Of a DNA stretch of 46,097 nt, positions 42,383-46,097 are shown piece after piece (the stretch's first letter is position 1; each line of letters starts with the position of its first letter). Both the position numbers and the translations under genes were made by a program. The stretch is from Bryobacterales bacterium (GTDB lineage: Bacteria; Acidobacteriota; Terriglobia; Bryobacterales; Bryobacteraceae), in assembly GCA_009697505.1 (NCBI GenBank), contig SHUD01000016.1:1-46097 (forward strand), written 5' to 3'. Below the pieces are notes generated by a model. The model had not been told where the DNA came from and made no database searches. It saw only the letters and a list, made by a program, of their open reading frames with translations.

Positions 42383-44407
42383 TTACTCCGCCAGCCGGTA
42401 CGCGACGTACTCAGCCGGATAACCAGCCGCGCCAATCGCCACGATGATGTACTGCTTGCCGTTGAGCATGTAGGTCATGGGGGACCCGGTTTGTCCGGCG
42501 GGCATCGCAATCGCACCGGCATCCTTGCCGGTCTTCTTGTCATAGGCCCGCAGGTACGAGCCCTTCTTGCCATCCGGCATCGTGATGGTGCCCGGTTCGC
42601 CCGCGACGATGAGAGACTTCGTCACCAGCGTGCCGACAACTCCGCCGCGTCCAGTGCGCGGAATATTGAGACCTTTGAGCGCGGGGTGGTTGCGAACGTC
42701 GTCGGGTGTCTCCCCGTGCGGAACCTGCCACAGGATCTCGCCCTTATTCATGTCGATTGCGGTGATCTGCCCGTAAGGCGGCTTGTACAGGGGCAGGCCT
42801 TGCACGCTGGTAGGCGATGCCGCCCCGGACACGCCGGGGACGGCCGAGCCATCGCTACCGGCGCCGCCGGCGCTGCGGGCTCCAGAAGTGGCCAGTCCCT
42901 GTACGTATGCGAAGTCCGTGAGCTTGGGATCGGTGGCCACCATCCCCAGGCTGGCCATCTGCTTGCGCGAATACAGGTACGCGATGCCGGTTTCAGGGTC
43001 GAGCGATCCACCGGCCCACACCGTGCCGCCGCCCGCCGTGGCCAGTGCCAGCGTCGCCAGCGGTCCTTCCATCTTGCTGACTACCGGAGGCGTGAAGATG
43101 GGTCCGATTTTGTACTTTTTCAGGATCTCGCGGGCCTGTGCGTTCAACTCCGGAGTGAAATTAATCAGATCTTCCAGCGAGAAGCCCTGCCGGTCATACG
43201 GCGGCGGCTTGGTCACGAAGGGCTGCGTCGGAGCGGTTTTCTCATTGGGAACGTTGGATTGTTCGACGGGCCTCTCTTCAATCGGGAAAATCGGTTGGCC
43301 GGTGACCCGGTCGAACATATACAGCCACGCTTGCTTGGTCGGCTGCGCCAGCGCCTGCACCGCGCGGCCATTGACCGTCAAATCCACCAGCATGGGAGCG
43401 CACGGAATATCGAAATCCCAGATGCCGTGGTGCACCAGTTGGTAGTGCCACTTGCGCGCGCCGGTCTTCAGATCGACGGCCACGATGCTCTCGCCGAACA
43501 ATCCCGCGCCGGGGCGGTGCCCACCGTAGTAGTCGCCGGTGGGCGTCTCCACGGGGATGTAAACCATGCCCAACTGCTCGTCCACGCTGATCTGGCCCCA
43601 GGCGCCGGTGTTGCCGGTGTAGTCGGCTGAATCGCTCTCCCAGGTGTTGTAGCCGAATTCGCCGGGTTTGGGAATAGTATGGAAGATCCACAGCCGCTTG
43701 CCGGTGCGCACGTCAAAACCGCGCACGTAGCCTTTGATATTCTTCTTGCTGCGGGGCACGCCGCCGGAGCGGTGCGCCGCGCCGACGATGACCACGTCGC
43801 CGGCGACTGTCGGTGTGGTGTGCAACCCAACCTCACCGTTTATCAGGTCGATTTCCTGGTCGTCGTTCTGCTTCAAATCCACCACGCCATTGGTTCCAAA
43901 GCTGGGGATCATCGCGCCGGTCTTGGCGTTCAGAGAGATCATGCGGTAGCCAGGAGTTACGTAGATGACGCGCTCCTCGCGGCCGTCGGTCCAGTAGGAA
44001 AGTCCACGGCCGGAGAGCTGGCGCGGAGCCGAGCGCCCCCGCGGGCCTTCGTTCTCGTTATGCATCCACAACATTTCGCCGGTGGCGGCATCCAGCGCGA
44101 CCACCGACCTGCGGCTGCCCGCCGTGGCGTAGATCACACCGTTGGCCATCAGAGGCGTGCCTTCCAGGTTGTATTCCGGACGCGGGCCCATGTTCGTGGT
44201 CTTGAAACTCCAGGCGACTTCGAGCTTGTTGAAATTCGAGGCGTTGATCTGGTCAAGGCCGGAGAAGCGCGTGTTGGCGACATCGCCACCATAGCTGCGC
44301 CACTCGCCATTCTTGGTCTGCGCCCATCCCGGAGCCGGGCAAAACAACGCCGCCAGCGCCAGGGCGGTCGAGCCTAACATCATCTGTTTGTGAAGCATAC
44401 GTTGCAT
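42383..44407 (-). CDS. PQQ-dependent dehydrogenase (quinoprotein, glucose dehydrogenase-like)
   Basis: This 674-residue secreted quinoprotein has a signal peptide (ending PGWAQT) and an eight-bladed propeller with tryptophan-docking repeats (GEWRSYGGDVANTRFSGL, VVALDAATGEMLWMH, GYVRGFDVRTGKRLWIFHT, AIDMNKGEILWQV and others). No CxxCH heme site and no vicinal-Cys disulfide ring are seen, so it resembles soluble/membrane GDH-like quinoproteins rather than methanol dehydrogenases. It should oxidise an alcohol or sugar in the periplasm. Start ATG 44407 is preceded by GAGGTGG; the frame opens at a GTG at 44419. Confidence 0.9.
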   Translation of the reverse strand: MQRMLHKQMMLGSTALALAALFCPAPGWAQTKNGEWRSYGGDVANTRFSGLDQINASNFNKLEVAWSFKTTNMGPRPEYNLEGTPLMANGVIYATAGSRRSVVALDAATGEMLWMHNENEGPRGRSAPRQLSGRGLSYWTDGREERVIYVTPGYRMISLNAKTGAMIPSFGTNGVVDLKQNDDQEIDLINGEVGLHTTPTVAGDVVIVGAAHRSGGVPRSKKNIKGYVRGFDVRTGKRLWIFHTIPKPGEFGYNTWESDSADYTGNTGAWGQISVDEQLGMVYIPVETPTGDYYGGHRPGAGLFGESIVAVDLKTGARKWHYQLVHHGIWDFDIPCAPMLVDLTVNGRAVQALAQPTKQAWLYMFDRVTGQPIFPIEERPVEQSNVPNEKTAPTQPFVTKPPPYDRQGFSLEDLINFTPELNAQAREILKKYKIGPIFTPPVVSKMEGPLATLALATAGGGTVWAGGSLDPETGIAYLYSRKQMASLGMVATDPKLTDFAYVQGLATSGARSAGGAGSDGSAVPGVSGAASPTSVQGLPLYKPPYGQITAIDMNKGEILWQVPHGETPDDVRNHPALKGLNIPRTGRGGVVGTLVTKSLIVAGEPGTITMPDGKKGSYLRAYDKKTGKDAGAIAMPAGQTGSPMTYMLNGKQYIIVAIGAAGYPAEYVAYRLAE

Positions 44408-44494
44408 CCTATCCACCACCTCAGCCTATTATATCGACCGCGCTTATAGACGCAACTGGCCATACGGCAGTCTGCGCTATACTGAAAGCTCCTC

Positions 44495-44629
44495 ATGGCA
44501 AAAGACAATCTCTATCAGGCCGAAAATAAGGGCAGTGGAACTTTCCTTATCACCAAGCCCAAGCGCAAGGCCGCCAAGCGCCGCCAGTCGAAGCTCAAGG
44601 GCACCGTGCGCGGCGCCCGCAAGTCGTAA
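44495..44629 (+). CDS. Tiny very basic protein (44 residues)
   Basis: An ATG at 44495 opens a frame of 44 codons ending TAA at 44629. It codes for 9 Lys and 5 Arg against one Asp and one Glu, with a basic second half (TKPKRKAAKRRQSKLKG) like a small ribosomal or nucleic-acid-binding protein. A TATACT at 44478-44483 could be its -10 box; a GAAAG lies before the ATG. It is below usual ORF cut-offs and unrelated to the flanking genes. The high basic content and upstream -10-like box argue for a real gene; no family recognised. Confidence 0.5.
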   Translation: MAKDNLYQAENKGSGTFLITKPKRKAAKRRQSKLKGTVRGARKS

Positions 44630-44655
44630 TTTCTACGTTTCTTCACGGGTGTACA

Positions 44656-45885
44656 ATGACGCCCATGAAGCGAATTCTGTTGGCCCTCGCTCTGCTGGCA
44701 TCGCAAGCCCACGCTCAGAGTTTCGACGACGTTTACAAAAAGCTCAAGCAAGGCCCCACCTACACGGCGCAGAAGACCGGCGTCATTATGATGAGCAACC
44801 GCACATCGGATGGCGTCGATCATAATTTCGCGGTCAACATCCCCGCCAATTACGATCCGGCAAAGCGCTATCAGGTCCGCTTTCAGTTGCACGGAGGCGT
44901 CGGCGGCCGTCCCAACAACCAGCCGCGGGGGAATGGAGAAATCGGGCCACTGGCCGGACCCGCCGAACAGATTTACGTCCTCCCTTATGCTTGGCGCGAC
45001 GCGCCCTGGTGGGACGACGACCAGGTCCTCAATCTGAACGCGATTCTTGACGCCCTGAAGAAGACCTATAACATCGACGAGAACCGCGTGGTGATTGCCG
45101 GAGTCTCCGACGGCGCGACGGGCGCCTACTACATCGCCATGCGCGATACCACGGCGTGGGCCAGTTTCCTGCCGCTCAACGGCTTCGTCATGGTGCTCTC
45201 CAGTCCGGACATCGACGACGGCCACATTTTCCCTAACAACTTGCGCAACAAACCGCTGTTCGTCGTCAACGGCGGCAACGACCGCCTGTACCCCACCCGG
45301 CGCACCGAACCTTTCACGCGGCACTTCAAACAAAATGGCGTCGAGATCGACTACCATCCCGAGGAACAGGGCGAGCACAATACCGCCTGGTGGCCGGAAA
45401 TGAAGGAGCCCTTCGAGAAGTTCGTCGCCGGGCATCCCCGTGATCCACATCCCGCGCGCTTGACGTGGGAGGCGGCGGACCAGAAACACAACCGCGCCCA
45501 CTGGCTGGTGATCGACGAGTTCGGAAGCGCCCGCGGCGAGCCCAGAGAGTTGGAAGACCTGAACCTGATGAAGCCGCCGGGGAGCCAGCTGATTTCGCTG
45601 GTCGTGAATCAGTTGTTTGAGAAAGCCAAAGGTTCCGGCCGCGTGGATCTGGTCCGCACCGGCAACACCGTCGAGGCGACCACGAAAGGCGTGACGGCGT
45701 TCACGCTGTTGCTGTCACCCTACGTGTTCGATTTCAAGCAGCCAGTCAAGGTGATCGCCAACGGCAAGGAAGTTTTTAACGCGCGCGTGGAGCGCAGCGT
45801 CAAGACCCTGGAGAAGTGGGCGAAACGCGATAACGACCGCACCATGCTCTACGCCGCCGAAATCGGCATCAAGCTGCTCCCGTGA
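44656..45885 (+). CDS. Secreted alpha/beta hydrolase (esterase/PHB-depolymerase-like)
   Basis: This 409-residue protein has a signal peptide (ending AHAQ) and an alpha/beta hydrolase fold with the nucleophile elbow GVSDG (Ser in IAGVSDGATGAYY), HGG oxyanion-like segment (QLHGGVGG), an acidic residue region near NGGNDRLYP and a histidine late in HNTAWW. A C-terminal extension (about 270-409) is beta-rich. Esterase on plant or microbial polyester/ester substrates is the likely activity; the specific substrate is unknown. The ATG at 44656 could be replaced by ATG 44665. Confidence 0.85.
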   Translation: MTPMKRILLALALLASQAHAQSFDDVYKKLKQGPTYTAQKTGVIMMSNRTSDGVDHNFAVNIPANYDPAKRYQVRFQLHGGVGGRPNNQPRGNGEIGPLAGPAEQIYVLPYAWRDAPWWDDDQVLNLNAILDALKKTYNIDENRVVIAGVSDGATGAYYIAMRDTTAWASFLPLNGFVMVLSSPDIDDGHIFPNNLRNKPLFVVNGGNDRLYPTRRTEPFTRHFKQNGVEIDYHPEEQGEHNTAWWPEMKEPFEKFVAGHPRDPHPARLTWEAADQKHNRAHWLVIDEFGSARGEPRELEDLNLMKPPGSQLISLVVNQLFEKAKGSGRVDLVRTGNTVEATTKGVTAFTLLLSPYVFDFKQPVKVIANGKEVFNARVERSVKTLEKWAKRDNDRTMLYAAEIGIKLLP

Positions 45886-45970
45886 GGTTTCGGGATCGAT
45901 TCCCTATTCGGCATACTTGAATATAATCCCTGTTCCCTTCAAAACCAGCCCCCCCTGTCGGTAGTAAGTC

Positions 45971-46006
45971 AATCTGTCCGGTTTTGTTCACACGTGATCT
46001 GTCCGG
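45971..46006 (+). repeat. Insertion-sequence-type terminal repeat (right edge)
   Basis: Two CTGTCCG motifs lie 25 bp apart (45974 and 45999), matching the left-edge pair in the opposite orientation at 27 of 33 bases. The 85 bases between the hydrolase stop and this repeat show only a TATAAT at 45922 without a -35 partner. Positions 46007-46062 carry an AAGGAGG ribosome site and no other feature. Confidence 0.6.
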
Positions 46007-46062
46007 TTTCGTCTATTCACCCCGTTGCACCTCTACGGCTGGCCGAAGGAGGTTTTCTGGTT

Positions 46063-46097
46063 TTGGTTCGCAAGAAAGGAACAGTCGTCGGAGCGGT
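46063..46097 (+). CDS. Possible transposase, 5' end only (runs off the right edge)
   Basis: After an AAGGAGG ribosome site (46046-46052), a TTG at 46063 opens a frame MVRKKGTVVGAV that runs off the window. Only 11-12 codons are visible, too few to name a family. Its place just inside the terminal repeat suggests a transposase. The sequence beyond the repeat differs from the left edge, so the two flanking elements need not be identical. Confidence 0.35.
   Translation, partial: MVRKKGTVVGA

Noticed and set aside
42491-43630. 379-codon plus-strand open frame opposite the PQQ dehydrogenase
   Set aside because: Shadow of the quinoprotein, with composition rich in Arg, Gly and His and no motif.
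45922-45927. TATAAT after the hydrolase gene as a promoter for the right-edge element
   Set aside because: No -35 element at a proper distance.
1-46097. CRISPR arrays, tRNA, rRNA, tmRNA or riboswitches
   Set aside because: I looked for repeat-spacer periodicity, tRNA-like cloverleafs and known riboswitch leaders by eye and saw none. A structural RNA search (Infernal, tRNAscan-SE) would settle this.

Overview
The window looks like a piece of a high-GC Gram-negative chromosome, most likely Acidobacteriota and probably the Solibacteres/Bryobacterales group. This is inferred from gene content, not from a marker gene. The clues are Tat-exported VOC and alpha-hydroxy-acid oxidase proteins, a GspD-type secretin with a fused cohesin-like domain, small secreted carboxypeptidase-regulatory-like proteins, a secreted 'NLSGIW' family protein, a PQQ dehydrogenase, a BshB1-type deacetylase and a TonB-like protein with a long cytoplasmic N-terminus. 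About 48 protein genes are packed with very little space between them. No gene-free stretch exceeds 300 bases, and I see no tRNA, rRNA or CRISPR array.

Ends. Both edges carry outward-facing, insertion-sequence-like ends. Each is a pair of CTGTCCG motifs exactly 25 bp apart, followed outward by the first codons of a possible transposase gene (minus strand at 1-70, plus strand from about 46063). This would be expected of an assembly contig that breaks at repeats on both sides.

216-3377 (+): a Tat-exported FMN alpha-hydroxy-acid oxidase/dehydrogenase with a CxxCH motif, an MFS carboxylate transporter, and a secreted protein whose predicted mature N-terminus is histidine (LPMO-like copper histidine brace). 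3400-6537 (-): secretin with cohesin-like domain plus two GspG-like pseudopilins.

6621-14212: housekeeping genes. These are smpB, leucyl aminopeptidase, a BshB1-like deacetylase, a MoxR ATPase and a YchF-like ATPase on plus, and a DinB protein, SPOR protein and lnt on minus, followed by a small zinc-ribbon gene. 14280-19311 (+): ggt, DUF72 and hrpB, translationally coupled by GTGA overlaps. 19308-22691 (-): LVIVD-repeat protein, purE, TPR protein and prmA. 22771-30483: ABC-F ATPase, glgB, adenosine deaminase, a matrixin-like lipoprotein protease, cysE, a lipoprotein, an AlaX-type tRNA-editing protein and an unknown protein.

30583-32993 (+): a compact cassette of a LysW-like zinc ribbon with an extremely acidic tail, two small secreted beta-sandwich proteins and an exported amidohydrolase. 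32998-37934: a cytoplasmic molybdopterin oxidoreductase, a small membrane protein, an ABC ATPase and a TonB-like protein. 38056-45885: an MFS exporter, a secreted protein of unknown function, a Tat-VOC protein, a CrtI/PYROXD2-like FAD oxidoreductase, a PQQ dehydrogenase, a 44-residue very basic peptide and a secreted alpha/beta hydrolase.

The best candidates for new biology are: (1) the exported hydroxy-acid oxidase next to the histidine-brace protein, possibly an H2O2 or electron source beside its copper enzyme; (2) the secretin-cohesin fusion with paired pseudopilins; (3) the acidic LysW-like cassette; (4) the tiny basic protein at 44495-44629. All four are hypotheses from reading the sequence; no database search was run.
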